Positions 1 through 8,138 of a DNA stretch of 64,000 bases are shown in pieces. A model generated the notes under the pieces. The model saw only the letters and a program-made list of their open reading frames with translations, was not told where the DNA came from and ran no database searches. The stretch covers positions 248,001 through 312,000 of the forward strand of contig CAVQQQ010000003.1 in the NCBI GenBank assembly GCA_963715025.1. Direction: 5' to 3'. This DNA comes from DASSJT01 sp963715025. Lineage in GTDB: Bacteria > Actinomycetota > Actinomycetes > Actinomycetales > Dermatophilaceae. Position 1 is the stretch's first letter. Every line of letters begins with the position of its first letter. The position numbers and the translations under genes are program-made.

Positions 1-1638
1 GGCCGGGCCGATGCGTCCGCCCGCGATCGCGGTCGACGCGACAGCGGTAGTGGCCCAGGCCATGGCCGCGATCGCACGCAGCCAGGGCCGGCGCGTGACG
101 GCACGACCCGAGATGTATGCCGTGGCTGCCGACAGCGGCAGGGCTGCGGCCAGCAGGAACGCGGCTGCCGCCGCCGCCGGAGATGTCCCGGAGTCCATGA
201 ACGGAATGTGCTCGCCAAGCCAGGAGAGGGCCGCCAACAGGACGAGGGATGGGCTGGCCTCGCCGGCGTAGCCGAACGCAGAGCCCTTCCAGGAGTCGAG
301 CCAGGCATGCCAGAGGGTGGCTGACGTGGCGTGGGTGCCGACGAGGTCGCCGCCGACGAGCCCGCCCTCGAAGCGCTGGACCACACCGCCACCGATGGTG
401 CGGCCGGCGGCGACGGTCATGGCGGCGATCGCCACCGTGGCGACCACGCCAGGGTTGCGCAGGACCCGGCCCACCCACGACTCGGGCAGGACGTCGAGAC
501 CGCGCTCCTCGTCGTCGCTCGGGCCGGTCTCGACGGCAGGGGCATCCGGCTCGAGGCTGCGCGGACGGCCGAGGGCCACGGCGTCGTGCAGGTGGTCAGT
601 GGCCTCGCGAACCGCGGCGCGCGAGCCGACGAAGAGGGTCGACAGGTGGCGGCGGGCGAGCTCGCGGGACCACCGGGAGCGCCACCGCGAGGCGAGCGGG
701 CGGACCGGGTTGAGGACCGCCCCGGCGTCGCCGAACTCGCGCCACGCCGCCTCGGGGCGCTTGAGCAGGAGCAGCGCCAGCGCGGAGACCAGCGACGAGA
801 GGAGGATCCACAGGGCCACGAAGGGAGCGGCGAGCAGGCTGCACCGGGAGAGCGCCACGCGGCGCACCTGCCGACGGGTGGCCGCGGCGATCGGCTGCTC
901 GGGGACCCGCACCCGGGCGCGCGGCACCAGGATCACCCGCCGGCCCGCCTGCTGGGACCGCCAGCCGAAGTCGATGTCCGAGGCCACCTCGCCGAACGCC
1001 GCATCGAAGCCGTGGAGGCGCCGGAAGAGCTCGCGGTCGACCAGGAGCCCCTCAAACGGCACGGCGAGGCTATCGATCCGTGAGTCGTACTGCCCCTGGT
1101 CGGCCTCACCGGTGGATGGCGCGGCGACCAGTCGGCCGGAGCGGGTCAGCTCGTAGCCCACGAAGTGGAGCCGGTCGCCATCGCCGGGGAGGAGCAGCTT
1201 GGGGCCGGCCGCGCTGGAGGAGTCGGAGTTGCGAAGGGCGTCGACCTGGCGGGCCAGGGCCTCTGGCTCCGGCAGACCCTTGCTGAGCAACCACAGGTGT
1301 TGATGGGCCGCGACGAGGTCGCGCAGTGCCTCGTCGTCCTCGGAGAGCAGGACGTCGGTGACCAGGCGCTGGGGCAGCGAGTCGGCCCGGCACCGGACGC
1401 CGGCGATCGTCGCGATGCCTTCGAAGGAGAGCTCGGCCACCTGGGCATCGGCACTGGCGTCCGGAGTGGCGTCGATGACGAGGAGGGCGTCAGGGCGCCT
1501 GGTCTGGGCGGTGACAGCGGCGAGCACCGACTCGAGTTCCGGCCCGGACTCAGTGGCGACCACCACCGCCAGAACGGCCGACAGGGGCAGGGGTGACGGC
1601 CGCAGCGCGTCCTCGGGGCGGGCGGGGGCCAGCGTCAT
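1..1638 (-). CDS. Family 2 glycosyltransferase, multi-pass membrane protein (C-terminus outside window)
   Basis: The minus-strand frame is open from an ATG at 1636-1638 to the window edge, about 546 codons, so the C-terminus is missing. Residues ~18-260 read as a family 2 glycosyltransferase: an N-terminal beta-alpha unit (LLVIDATPDAS), and near residue 218 the acidic stretch VASDIDFGWRSQQAG, matching the acceptor-side motif of wall-glycan GT2 enzymes. A hydrophobic helix follows at ~275-300, another at ~400-415 and more near the edge, so it is probably a large membrane-anchored enzyme that builds a surface polysaccharide. The start lies 22 bases from the stop of whiB, on the same strand, so cotranscription is possible. 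The donor and acceptor sugars cannot be told from the sequence. Confidence 0.82.
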   Translation of the reverse strand, partial: MTLAPARPEDALRPSPLPLSAVLAVVVATESGPELESVLAAVTAQTRRPDALLVIDATPDASADAQVAELSFEGIATIAGVRCRADSLPQRLVTDVLLSEDDEALRDLVAAHQHLWLLSKGLPEPEALARQVDALRNSDSSSAAGPKLLLPGDGDRLHFVGYELTRSGRLVAAPSTGEADQGQYDSRIDSLAVPFEGLLVDRELFRRLHGFDAAFGEVASDIDFGWRSQQAGRRVILVPRARVRVPEQPIAAATRRQVRRVALSRCSLLAAPFVALWILLSSLVSALALLLLKRPEAAWREFGDAGAVLNPVRPLASRWRSRWSRELARRHLSTLFVGSRAAVREATDHLHDAVALGRPRSLEPDAPAVETGPSDDEERGLDVLPESWVGRVLRNPGVVATVAIAAMTVAAGRTIGGGVVQRFEGGLVGGDLVGTHATSATLWHAWLDSWKGSAFGYAGEASPSLVLLAALSWLGEHIPFMDSGTSPAAAAAAFLLAAALPLSAATAYISGRAVTRRPWLRAIAAMAWATTAVASTAIAGGRIGPA

Positions 1639-1660
1639 GAGAGGGCGAGCCGGTGGCGGC

Positions 1661-1927
1661 TCAGACCGCGCGCTTCTTCAGCTTGCGGCGCTCGCGCTCG
1701 GAGAGCCCTCCCCAGATGCCGAACCTCTCGTCGTGGGCCAGTGCGTATTCCAGGCACTCGGCCCGGACCTCGCACCCCACGCAGACCTTCTTCGCCTCGC
1801 GCGTGGAGCCCCCCTTCTCCGGGAAGAACGCCTCCGGATCGGTCTGCGCACACAGTGAGCGCTCCTGCCAGGACAGCTCGGTTTCGTCACCACCCACCAG
1901 CATGGTGATCACCTGGAGTTCGTGCAT
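1661..1927 (-). CDS. whiB: WhiB-family iron-sulfur transcriptional regulator (WhiB/WhmD/WhiB2 type)
   Basis: This 88-residue protein has the four cluster-ligating cysteines C26, C49, C52 and C58, followed by the turn motif GIWGG (residues 70-74) and a basic C-terminal tail (RERRKLKKR), the DNA-contacting part. The length and the block PEAFFPEKGGSTREAKKVC are typical of Streptomyces WhiB and mycobacterial WhmD/WhiB2, 4Fe-4S proteins that act with WhiA in septation and differentiation. The ATG at 1925-1927 is preceded by a good ribosome binding site (GGAGG, 5 bases upstream); a second Met at residue 9 is less likely. Its place beside fbiA and fbiB matches the Rv3260c-Rv3262 order in Mycobacterium tuberculosis. 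A BldD-like palindrome lies in the upstream gap. Confidence 0.95.
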   Translation of the reverse strand: MHELQVITMLVGGDETELSWQERSLCAQTDPEAFFPEKGGSTREAKKVCVGCEVRAECLEYALAHDERFGIWGGLSERERRKLKKRAV

Positions 1928-2252
1928 CGGTCCCTCCTCGACCCAGGTCCTTCGTCATCTCCGCGCTCCCCCGCCTGCGCTCCCGCTGGTCGCACCGGCT
2001 GACACCTCCGGCCCAGCATGTCCGGAACCGCTCGGATCCCGGCTACGCGGGAAGGACAACAATGAAATTACACGCGTGTCATACCCAATAAGTCAAGCCG
2101 AAATCTGCTATTTGCGGGAACCCGCCAGTCGCTGCCGGACAGTGATAACGCCGAGCTGGGGGCCGACCTGGTCCCTCCCTGGGGCCGCTGGCGGTCACCA
2201 CCCCCGACGGCGGGTTGTGGCGCCGGTCGGACGCCCTGACAGACTGCACGCC
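1928..2252. other. Divergent intergenic region between whiB and fbiA
   Basis: These 325 bases hold no convincing gene. The central part (about 2060-2125) is much richer in A and T than the surroundings and contains the palindrome described at 2068-2081. The whiB side has a leader long enough for regulation. On the fbiA side the sequence CAGACT lies 7 bases before the ATG and could be the -10 of a leaderless transcript. Confidence 0.6.
2068..2081. promoter_or_regulatory. Possible BldD-type operator upstream of whiB
   Basis: The sequence TTACACGCGTGTCA contains the 10-base palindrome ACACGCGTGT and reads as TNAC-N6-GTNA. The published BldD consensus is TNAC-N5-GTNA, and whiB is a known BldD target in Streptomyces. 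The spacer here is one base longer than consensus, so this is suggestive only. It lies about 140 bases upstream of the whiB start. Confidence 0.4.
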
Positions 2253-3239
2253 ATGCGCATCACGGCACTGGCGGGAGGCGTGGGCGGGGCTCGGTTCCTC
2301 CGCGGCCTGCGCGCCCATCTCGACTCGGCCGCGGGCGGGCTGCCCGACCTGGCCGAGGCAGAGCTGACCATCATCGGCAACACCGGCGACGACATCACCC
2401 TCTTCGGGCTGCGGGTGTGCCCCGACCTCGACACCTTGGTCTACACCCTGGGCGGCGGCGTCAGCGAGGCGCAGGGCTGGGGTCGCGCCAACGAGACCTT
2501 CCGCGTGCAGGGCGAGCTCACGGCATACGGCGCCGTGCCCCAGTGGTTCGCCCTCGGCGACCAGGACTTCGGCACCCACATCGTCCGCTCGCAGTGGTTG
2601 GGCCAGGGGCTGTCGCTCAGCGAGGTCACCGCGCGGCTGGCGCAGCGCTGGGGCCTGGCGGACCGCCGCATCACGCTCCTGCCCATGAGCGACTCCCCGG
2701 TCGAGACCCACGTGGTGGTGTCCGAGGGCGGCGAGGAGCGGGCAGTGCACTTCCAGGAGTGGTGGGTGCGCATGCGCGCGGCCGTGCCGGCGAGCCGGTT
2801 CGTGGCGGTGGGCATGGACCGTGCGACCGCGGCCCCCGGAGTGCTGGACGCGCTGCGCAGTGCCGACGTCGTCCTGCTCCCGCCGAGCAACCCGGTGGTG
2901 TCGATCGGGATCATCCTCGGAGTGCCTGGCGTGCGGGACGCGCTTCGTGGCAACACCGCGCCAGTGGTCGGCGTCTCGCCGCTGATCTCGGGGGCGCCCG
3001 TGCGCGGGCACGCCGACGCCTGTCTCGCGGCCATCGGCGTCGAGTCGACCACAACCGCGGTGGCCGGCCTCTACGAGGACTTCCTCGACGGCTGGCTCGT
3101 GGACCCCACCGATGCCGACACCGCCCTGCCCCGCGCGCGGGTGCGGGTGCACCAGGGGCCGCTGCTGATGCCCGACGTCGAGTCCGCGGCTCGCATGGCC
3201 GGCGCGGCCCTCGACCTCGCCCTCGAGCTGCGCGGCTGA
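2253..3239 (+). CDS. fbiA: 2-phospho-L-lactate transferase (coenzyme F420 biosynthesis)
   Basis: FbiA (CofD) joins the lactyl- or enolpyruvyl-phosphate unit from the guanylated precursor to Fo, giving (dehydro-)F420-0. In actinobacteria the precursor is enolpyruvyl-diphospho-5'-guanosine. The 328-residue protein has the family landmarks: GGVGGA at residues 8-13, GNTGDD at 42-47, and near the C-terminus the SNP and SPLISGAPVRGHA blocks. Length is normal. The ATG at 2253 was chosen because homology begins at once (MRITALAGGVGG); the frame is open far upstream but that part does not look coding. fbiB follows after 7 bases, so the two form an operon divergent from whiB. Confidence 0.95.
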   Translation: MRITALAGGVGGARFLRGLRAHLDSAAGGLPDLAEAELTIIGNTGDDITLFGLRVCPDLDTLVYTLGGGVSEAQGWGRANETFRVQGELTAYGAVPQWFALGDQDFGTHIVRSQWLGQGLSLSEVTARLAQRWGLADRRITLLPMSDSPVETHVVVSEGGEERAVHFQEWWVRMRAAVPASRFVAVGMDRATAAPGVLDALRSADVVLLPPSNPVVSIGIILGVPGVRDALRGNTAPVVGVSPLISGAPVRGHADACLAAIGVESTTTAVAGLYEDFLDGWLVDPTDADTALPRARVRVHQGPLLMPDVESAARMAGAALDLALELRG

Positions 3240-3246
3240 GGCTGCC

Positions 3247-4347
3247 GTGGACACCGCGCCGACGCTCTCGGTCACCGCCATTGTCGGTATGCCGGAGGTG
3301 CAGGCAGGCGACGACGTCGCCTCCAAGATCGCCAGCTGCCTTGCGGCACAGGGACTCTCGCTGTTTCCGGGTGACGTGGTCGTGGTTTCCAGCAAGGTGG
3401 TGTCCAAGGCCATGGGCCGGCGGAGCAGCGCCCAGCGGGCCGAGGTCGTCGCCTCGCAGACCCGCCGGGTCGTCGCGGAGCGGGCGACAGCCGGCGGCCG
3501 GACGCAGATCGTCGTGTCGGCGGCGGGCCCGGTGATGGCGGCCGCGGGCGTCGACGCGTCCAACACCGGTGGCGATGGCCTGCTCCTCCTCCCGGAGGAT
3601 CCCGACGGCGCGGCGGCGGCGCTGAGGTCTGGGCTGTTGGCCGCGTGCGGTCTGGCGGAGGCGGCGGAGGTCGGCGTGATCGTGAGCGACACGGCCGGCC
3701 GGCCGTGGCGGATCGGGCAGGTGGACTTCGCGCTGGGTGCGGCCGGGATGACGGTGCTCGACGACCTGCGGGGCTCGCTGGACGCCGACGGGCGCGAGCT
3801 GTCCGTGACCGCCCGGGCGGTTGCCGACGAGTTGGCCGCGGCTGCGGATCTGGTGAAGGGCAAGGTGAAGGGCATTCCCGCCGTGCTGGTGAGGGGGATC
3901 GGGATCGCGTTGGGCGCCGCACGAACCGCCACAGGGGAACCGGCCGAGCCCCGGGGCGCGGCGGGGCTGATCCGAACCGGCCGGGGCGACTGGTTCGACT
4001 ACGGGCGGGCGGAGGCGGTTCGTGCGGCGCTGGGGATCGAGCCGGGGTCGGCTGCTGCCGTGGAGGTGGGACTTCCGGCCGTCGGAGATGAGCCACTGGC
4101 CGCCCTCGTGAGGCGCGCCATCGCGGTGGCGCTCGACGGCATGACCGAGGCGGGAGTCGACGCCGACGTGACGCCGGGTGCGGAGGCGCTCGAGGTGAGC
4201 GCATCCGATCCCTACGAGCTCGGGCTGACCGTGGCCCGCCTGCGGGCTGCGCTCTGGGGTGAGGGGGTCGGCGTCGTCGGGCCAGTCGTGCGCGCGGAGG
4301 ACGGGGTGACACTGCGGCTCGCCCCGCTGCGGGAACGGGGCCGGTGA
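3247..4347 (+). CDS. fbiB: F420-0:gamma-glutamyl ligase, short form without an evident nitroreductase domain
   Basis: FbiB (CofE) adds glutamates to F420-0 using GTP. The GTG start at 3247 follows the fbiA stop by 7 bases. Residues ~8-260 form the CofE domain, with VVVSSKVVSKAMGR near residue 41 and the SDTAGRPWR block near residue 151. Mycobacterial FbiB is about 448 residues, because a C-terminal FMN-binding nitroreductase domain reduces dehydro-F420. Here the protein has 366 residues and only ~100 follow the ligase domain (LRAALWGEGVGVVG, no recognisable FMN site). The reductase function may be truncated, replaced or encoded elsewhere. Confidence 0.9.
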   Translation: MDTAPTLSVTAIVGMPEVQAGDDVASKIASCLAAQGLSLFPGDVVVVSSKVVSKAMGRRSSAQRAEVVASQTRRVVAERATAGGRTQIVVSAAGPVMAAAGVDASNTGGDGLLLLPEDPDGAAAALRSGLLAACGLAEAAEVGVIVSDTAGRPWRIGQVDFALGAAGMTVLDDLRGSLDADGRELSVTARAVADELAAAADLVKGKVKGIPAVLVRGIGIALGAARTATGEPAEPRGAAGLIRTGRGDWFDYGRAEAVRAALGIEPGSAAAVEVGLPAVGDEPLAALVRRAIAVALDGMTEAGVDADVTPGAEALEVSASDPYELGLTVARLRAALWGEGVGVVGPVVRAEDGVTLRLAPLRERGR

Positions 4348-4393
4348 CCGTCCGGTCGGGCAAACGCATCGCCGGAGCCCAGCCCAACGGGTC

Positions 4394-5326
4394 TCACGCG
4401 GGACGCCGGGCCGGGAGGTGGGCGCGCGGCGCCATGCGTGGACCACGACGCGGCCGGCGAGCCCCGCTCAGTTCGAGCAGGCGCTGGACCCGGTATCGAT
4501 GGCCGGCGTAGGGCTCCAGGAGCTCGACGAGTCCGTCGTCGTCGACCGGCGAGCCGGTCAGCGCCCAGCCGATGTCCTTGGCCACGTGGTAGTCGCCGAA
4601 GCTCACGGCGTCGGCATCCCCCAGCGCGCGCTGGGCGACCTCCGCAGCAGTCCAGGCGCCGACGCCCTGGATCGCCCGCAGGCGGCGGCGCGCCTCGGGG
4701 AGGGTGAGGTCTGGGCACTCGGCCAGCCTGCCGGCATACCTGGAACAGCGCACTGCCGTGCTGGACCGGGCGTGGTCGACGCTCGCGCCCAGCCACTCCC
4801 ACGAGGGGATGGCTGCCCAGTCGCCGCCGTCGGGCGCCACCCACAGCCCGCGCGCCTCGCCGGCCCCGGGCGCGGGGCGGCCGAAGCGACGCACGAGGCG
4901 CCGGTACCCGGCGAAGGCCTCCTGACCGGTGACCTTCTGCTCGATGATCGCCGGGACAAGGGAGTGCATGACCAGGCCAGAGCGAGGGACGCGCCAGCCC
5001 GGGTGAAGTCGATGGGCTTGGGCGACTTCGGGGTGGTGGGCGACGAAGCCCGCCGAATCGTCGTCGGCGCCGAGCAGGCCGGGCACCGCGTCGAGCGCGA
5101 AGCCGGCGCCGCTACCCCAGGCGCTGGCCACCACTTCGCCCGCAGAACGGTCCTCGACCAGGCGCAGGGTTGCCGGGCCCAGCGGCGTCGGGAGCCCCAG
5201 CCACCAGCCCAGCCCGCGGTCGCGCAAGAACGTCGGGTCGCCGCCGCCGTGCTGGAAGACCGACAAGATGGCACCGACCGCGGCCACGCCGGTGGGGCGG
5301 TAGCGGCGGATCAGCTCGGTCGGCAC
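4394..5326 (-). CDS. AlkA-like DNA-3-methyladenine glycosylase (HhH-GPD superfamily)
   Basis: The 310-residue product resembles base-excision glycosylases of the AlkA/HhH-GPD type, which remove alkylated bases from DNA. The diagnostic C-terminal helix-hairpin-helix is LRAIQGVGAWTAAEVAQRA, followed by FGDYHV, whose aspartate is the expected catalytic residue. The middle contains SLVPAIIEQKVTGQEAF, a conserved helix of this superfamily. The frame stays open upstream to 5878, but that part is antisense to the DUF3105 gene; the GTG at 5324-5326 (protein start MPTELIRRYRPTG) is the sensible start. The gene converges on fbiB with a 46-base gap and diverges from the DUF3105 gene. Confidence 0.85.
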   Translation of the reverse strand: MPTELIRRYRPTGVAAVGAILSVFQHGGGDPTFLRDRGLGWWLGLPTPLGPATLRLVEDRSAGEVVASAWGSGAGFALDAVPGLLGADDDSAGFVAHHPEVAQAHRLHPGWRVPRSGLVMHSLVPAIIEQKVTGQEAFAGYRRLVRRFGRPAPGAGEARGLWVAPDGGDWAAIPSWEWLGASVDHARSSTAVRCSRYAGRLAECPDLTLPEARRRLRAIQGVGAWTAAEVAQRALGDADAVSFGDYHVAKDIGWALTGSPVDDDGLVELLEPYAGHRYRVQRLLELSGARRPRRGPRMAPRAHLPARRPA

Positions 5327-5465
5327 TGGACCAGTGTGCCGCTGTCTTCCGACGGTGCTGAAGGCAGCCTGTGGCGGGCGTGCCGTCGCGTGCGGCACAC
5401 CCACAGGGAACGGCCGGGTTCGGGGCTTAGACTCTGCGCGACCCGCCCGCACTTCCACCCGAGGC

Positions 5466-6170
5466 ATGCCCGTGAGCAACAGCAAGGTCAAGCAGGAGCG
5501 CAAAGCCCGCCTGGACACCATCAAGCAGCAGCAGAAGTCCAAAGAGCAGAAGACGGTCATCGCCATCGTGGTCGGCTGCCTCGTGCTGCTCGTGGCGCTG
5601 GGCGGCGTGATCACGTATGCCATCCACGACGCGCAGTCCAAGCAGATCCAGAACCTCGGCGCGACGATCGCCGCGGCATCGTGCTCGCCGGTGACGACCG
5701 ATGCGCAGGACGGCCAGGGCGAACACGTCGGCCCGGGGACACAGAAGCCGAACGAGACCACGGTGCCGTACAAGCTGGTTCCGCCGTCGTCCGGACCGCA
5801 CTTCGCGTCGCCGTCGATCGGCAGCACGAAGTTCTTCACCGCCAAGGACCGGCCGGCGCTCGAGACTCTCGTGCACAACCTGGAGCACGGCTACACGATC
5901 CTCTTCTACGACGGAGACGCCGCGAAGAGCAAGATCGCCCTGCTCAAGGACATCACCGCCCAGGCCAACAAGCTGCCCGAGTCGCAAGGGAAGTTCCTTG
6001 CCGTCGAGTGGGACAAGAGCCGCGGCGCGCTCGAGAAGCCCTGGGTCTTGTCGCACTGGGCGCGCGCGAACGGCCACCGCCAGTTCTGTGGCGACCTGTC
6101 CGGCCAGGCCATCGTCGACTTCGTGAAGAAGTACCCGATGACCGACACGCAGGAGCCTGGCGCGGCCTGA
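5466..6170 (+). CDS. DUF3105 family membrane-anchored protein
   Basis: This 234-residue protein has a short basic, glutamine-rich cytoplasmic head (KQERKARLDTIKQQQKSKEQK), one transmembrane helix at about residues 26-47, and an extracytoplasmic DUF3105 domain with the conserved HNLEHGYTILFYD and the final FCGDLSG segment. The family is common in actinobacteria; its role is unknown. Two cysteines (in AASCSP and QFCGD) could pair outside the cell. The ATG at 5466 is preferred; a GTG two codons later is equally close. A TAGACT hexamer about 35 bases upstream could be the -10. Confidence 0.85.
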   Translation: MPVSNSKVKQERKARLDTIKQQQKSKEQKTVIAIVVGCLVLLVALGGVITYAIHDAQSKQIQNLGATIAAASCSPVTTDAQDGQGEHVGPGTQKPNETTVPYKLVPPSSGPHFASPSIGSTKFFTAKDRPALETLVHNLEHGYTILFYDGDAAKSKIALLKDITAQANKLPESQGKFLAVEWDKSRGALEKPWVLSHWARANGHRQFCGDLSGQAIVDFVKKYPMTDTQEPGAA

Positions 6171-6214
6171 TCTCCATGCCTCCTGACCCGGTCTCCGGAC
6201 GATCACGGCGAGAC

Positions 6215-6237
6215 GGACCGAGGATCCTCCGAAGTCC
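6215..6237. repeat. Palindromic element with core AGGATCCT between convergent genes
   Basis: GGACCGAGGATCCTCCGAAGTCC-type sequence: an imperfect palindrome centred on AGGATCCT, in the 84-base gap between the DUF3105 gene and the convergent methyltransferase gene. Its right half (GATCCTCCGAAGtCC) is nearly identical to one arm of the inverted repeat at 11456-11503. It may act as a bidirectional terminator, but there is no T-run. Confidence 0.55.
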
Positions 6238-6254
6238 TTCCCGACAGTGCGGGG

Positions 6255-7061
6255 TCAGCCCAGGTGGCGGGGACTGACCCGCGGGCCGGGACCAGCCGGC
6301 ATACCGCCGTTCTTGTAGGCGATCCAGATGTAGGTGGGAACGAGCGGCAGGGTGGCGGCCAGCAGGCGCTCCGGCAGCGCGCCCGCCCATCGCGGGATCA
6401 GGTCGTCGCCGGCGAAGGCCCCCGAGTCGGCGAGCACCGGCAGGGTGTAGTCCCAGACGTCGAAATCGGCGAAGAGGCGCCGCAGCCCGGGGCGGGAGTA
6501 GTAGTGCTCGAAGTAGTGGTCGCCCTTGCCGGTGAGCTGCATATAGCGGTCGGCGGCCCGCTGCGGCAGCCACGAGAGGAACGGCAGCTTGTAGTGCGGC
6601 TCGATGACCTGGTGCTTGTGGCCGACGCCCAGGTAGAGGACGCCGGTCGGCGACAGGACGCGGTGGATGTCCTTCACGACCGCCTCGGGATCCACGACGT
6701 GCTCATAGATGTGGTTGAACACGACGACGTCCATTGAGCCGTCCTCGAGGGGCAGCGCGTCGCCGCGGGCCACCTCGAAAGTGACCCGCTCGCCGAAGCG
6801 GTCGCGCGCCTTGGCCAGGCCGGGCTCGTCGATGTCCACTCCGGTCGTGATAGCGCCCGCTGCGGCCAGTTCGTCGGCGATGAATCCGGCCGAGCAGCCG
6901 ACGTCAAGGGCGCGCAGGCCGGTGAGGTCCTGACGACCCAAGGCGTGCTCGACGACGGCGATGATCTTGGCGGCCTTCTTGCGCCGCTTGCCCTCGTCGA
7001 GCATCGCGGCCATCTGGTCGGAATACGCCAGCTGCTCGCTGCGTTCGCGGTCGCCACTCAT
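6255..7061 (-). CDS. Class I SAM-dependent methyltransferase
   Basis: The 268-residue product has the class I Rossmann methyltransferase order: motif I ALDVGCSAGFIADELA (about residues 51-66), an acidic ribose-binding position in TGVDIDEPGLA, GDALPLEDGSMDVVVFNHI and the IHRVLSPTGVLYLGV strand. The C-terminal third (HYYSRPGLRRLFADF) is typical of small-molecule or glycan methyltransferases. It lies at the downstream end of a run of minus-strand glycoconjugate genes, so a sugar or lipid-linked acceptor is plausible but unproven. TAGGAT lies 8 bases upstream of the ATG, suggesting its own leaderless transcript. Confidence 0.87.
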   Translation of the reverse strand: MSGDRERSEQLAYSDQMAAMLDEGKRRKKAAKIIAVVEHALGRQDLTGLRALDVGCSAGFIADELAAAGAITTGVDIDEPGLAKARDRFGERVTFEVARGDALPLEDGSMDVVVFNHIYEHVVDPEAVVKDIHRVLSPTGVLYLGVGHKHQVIEPHYKLPFLSWLPQRAADRYMQLTGKGDHYFEHYYSRPGLRRLFADFDVWDYTLPVLADSGAFAGDDLIPRWAGALPERLLAATLPLVPTYIWIAYKNGGMPAGPGPRVSPRHLG

Positions 7062-7069
7062 GGATGTCG

Positions 7070-7075
7070 ATCCTA
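7070..7075 (-). promoter_or_regulatory. -10 hexamer of a likely leaderless promoter
   Basis: On the minus strand TAGGAT is followed by 8 bases and then the ATG of the methyltransferase gene, which has no ribosome binding site. This spacing predicts transcription starting at or within a base or two of the start codon. Confidence 0.5.
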
Positions 7076-7097
7076 TGCCGCCGCGTGTGACCGCGGA

Positions 7098-8138
7098 TCA
7101 CGCCCGCTCCGCCTCCGCGGCCCGCGCGGCGGCCTCGCGCTCGGCAGCCTCGCGCTCGGCTCTCGTGGACACCATGTGGTGCGAGCGCGCCCAGGCGAAT
7201 CCGATCAGCGCCCAGAGCAGGTCCCCCACCGTGATCAGGAACCGGGAGAGGACGACCACGGCCGCAGCCCCCGCCGGGGTGAGGAATCCGCCCAGGATCA
7301 CGACCAGCAGGCCCTCCCGCACGCCGACACCGGCCGGCAGGAGAAAGGCCGCCATCCCCAGCACGGCGGCGAGGCAGTAGCCGCTACCGGCAGCGAGCAC
7401 CAGGTCGCGGGTGGAGACCTGGTCGCCGCCGATGCTGCGGGTCAGCACCATCAGATGGGCTCCGGTGCTGCACCAGGCCAGGATGAACCACCCCACGGTC
7501 TCGACAACGGCCCGCCCGGAGAGCCGGTGCTCGAGCGGGTCGCGACGCAGGATGCGCAGCCCGATCGCGATCAGCCAGTTCAGCAGGCGCGGCCAGAACA
7601 GCACCACGAGGAGCGGCGCCATGAGCAGCACGCTGACCCACAGCTCGCTCGTGACGTCACGGCTCAGCAGGAGCGGCAGCGCGGGCAGCCCCACGAGTAG
7701 GCCGGTCGCCGCGGCCATGCCGATCGAGATCAGCCCGACCACACCGGAGCGGCGCCGAGGGATCTTGAGCCGCGCCCCCATCTCGGCCTGGGCGAGCACA
7801 CTCCACACCGACCCCGGAAGGTATTTGCCGAGCTGGCCGATGAAGAAGATGCCCGAGGCAGGCGCGAGGTGCAGCGGCGAGCCGAGGTCGGCGAGCAGCC
7901 GCCGCCAGCCCATGAGCGTCAGGATCGGCGCCATCAGTGCGAGCCCGAACGCCAGCACGAGTGCCCACGGATCGGTGCGTCGCAGCTCCTGGCTCACCGC
8001 GGTCCAGTTGGTCGCGAGTGCGTAGGTGACCCCCGCGATCACCAGCACGGCGAGCGTCAGCCGGAGGAGGTCGAACGCCCGTCGGTGGCTCCTGGGCCGC
8101 CGAGCGGCGGTGGTGGGGGCAGGCGGCCCGACAGTCAT
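7098..8138 (-). CDS. YbhN/AglD2-type membrane protein (lysylphosphatidylglycerol synthase transmembrane region)
   Basis: The 346-residue product has about eight hydrophobic helices and the family signature GQLGKYLPGSVWSVLAQAEMG, followed by a late AFLLPAGVGVREGLLVVI loop. This matches the flippase-like transmembrane part of MprF and the UPF0104/YbhN family, often found in glycolipid and wall-glycan clusters. No aminoacyl-transferase domain is attached. The C-terminus ends in an Ala/Glu/Arg-rich helix (AEREAAEREAAARAAEAER). The ATG at 8136-8138 overlaps the stop of the upstream glycosyltransferase by one base, which implies translational coupling. It may move or position a lipid-linked product of its neighbours; that is inference. 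Confidence 0.85.
   Translation of the reverse strand: MTVGPPAPTTAARRPRSHRRAFDLLRLTLAVLVIAGVTYALATNWTAVSQELRRTDPWALVLAFGLALMAPILTLMGWRRLLADLGSPLHLAPASGIFFIGQLGKYLPGSVWSVLAQAEMGARLKIPRRRSGVVGLISIGMAAATGLLVGLPALPLLLSRDVTSELWVSVLLMAPLLVVLFWPRLLNWLIAIGLRILRRDPLEHRLSGRAVVETVGWFILAWCSTGAHLMVLTRSIGGDQVSTRDLVLAAGSGYCLAAVLGMAAFLLPAGVGVREGLLVVILGGFLTPAGAAAVVVLSRFLITVGDLLWALIGFAWARSHHMVSTRAEREAAEREAAARAAEAERA

Noticed and set aside
249..1596. Several long plus-strand reading frames with arginine/alanine-rich products
   Set aside because: They are antisense to the glycosyltransferase gene at 1-1638, whose protein has a clear family signature; the plus-strand products look like high-GC artefacts.
4394..5878. 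Longer start for the DNA glycosylase gene
   Set aside because: The extra N-terminal part is antisense to the DUF3105 gene and lacks homology; GTG 5326 begins the conserved protein.
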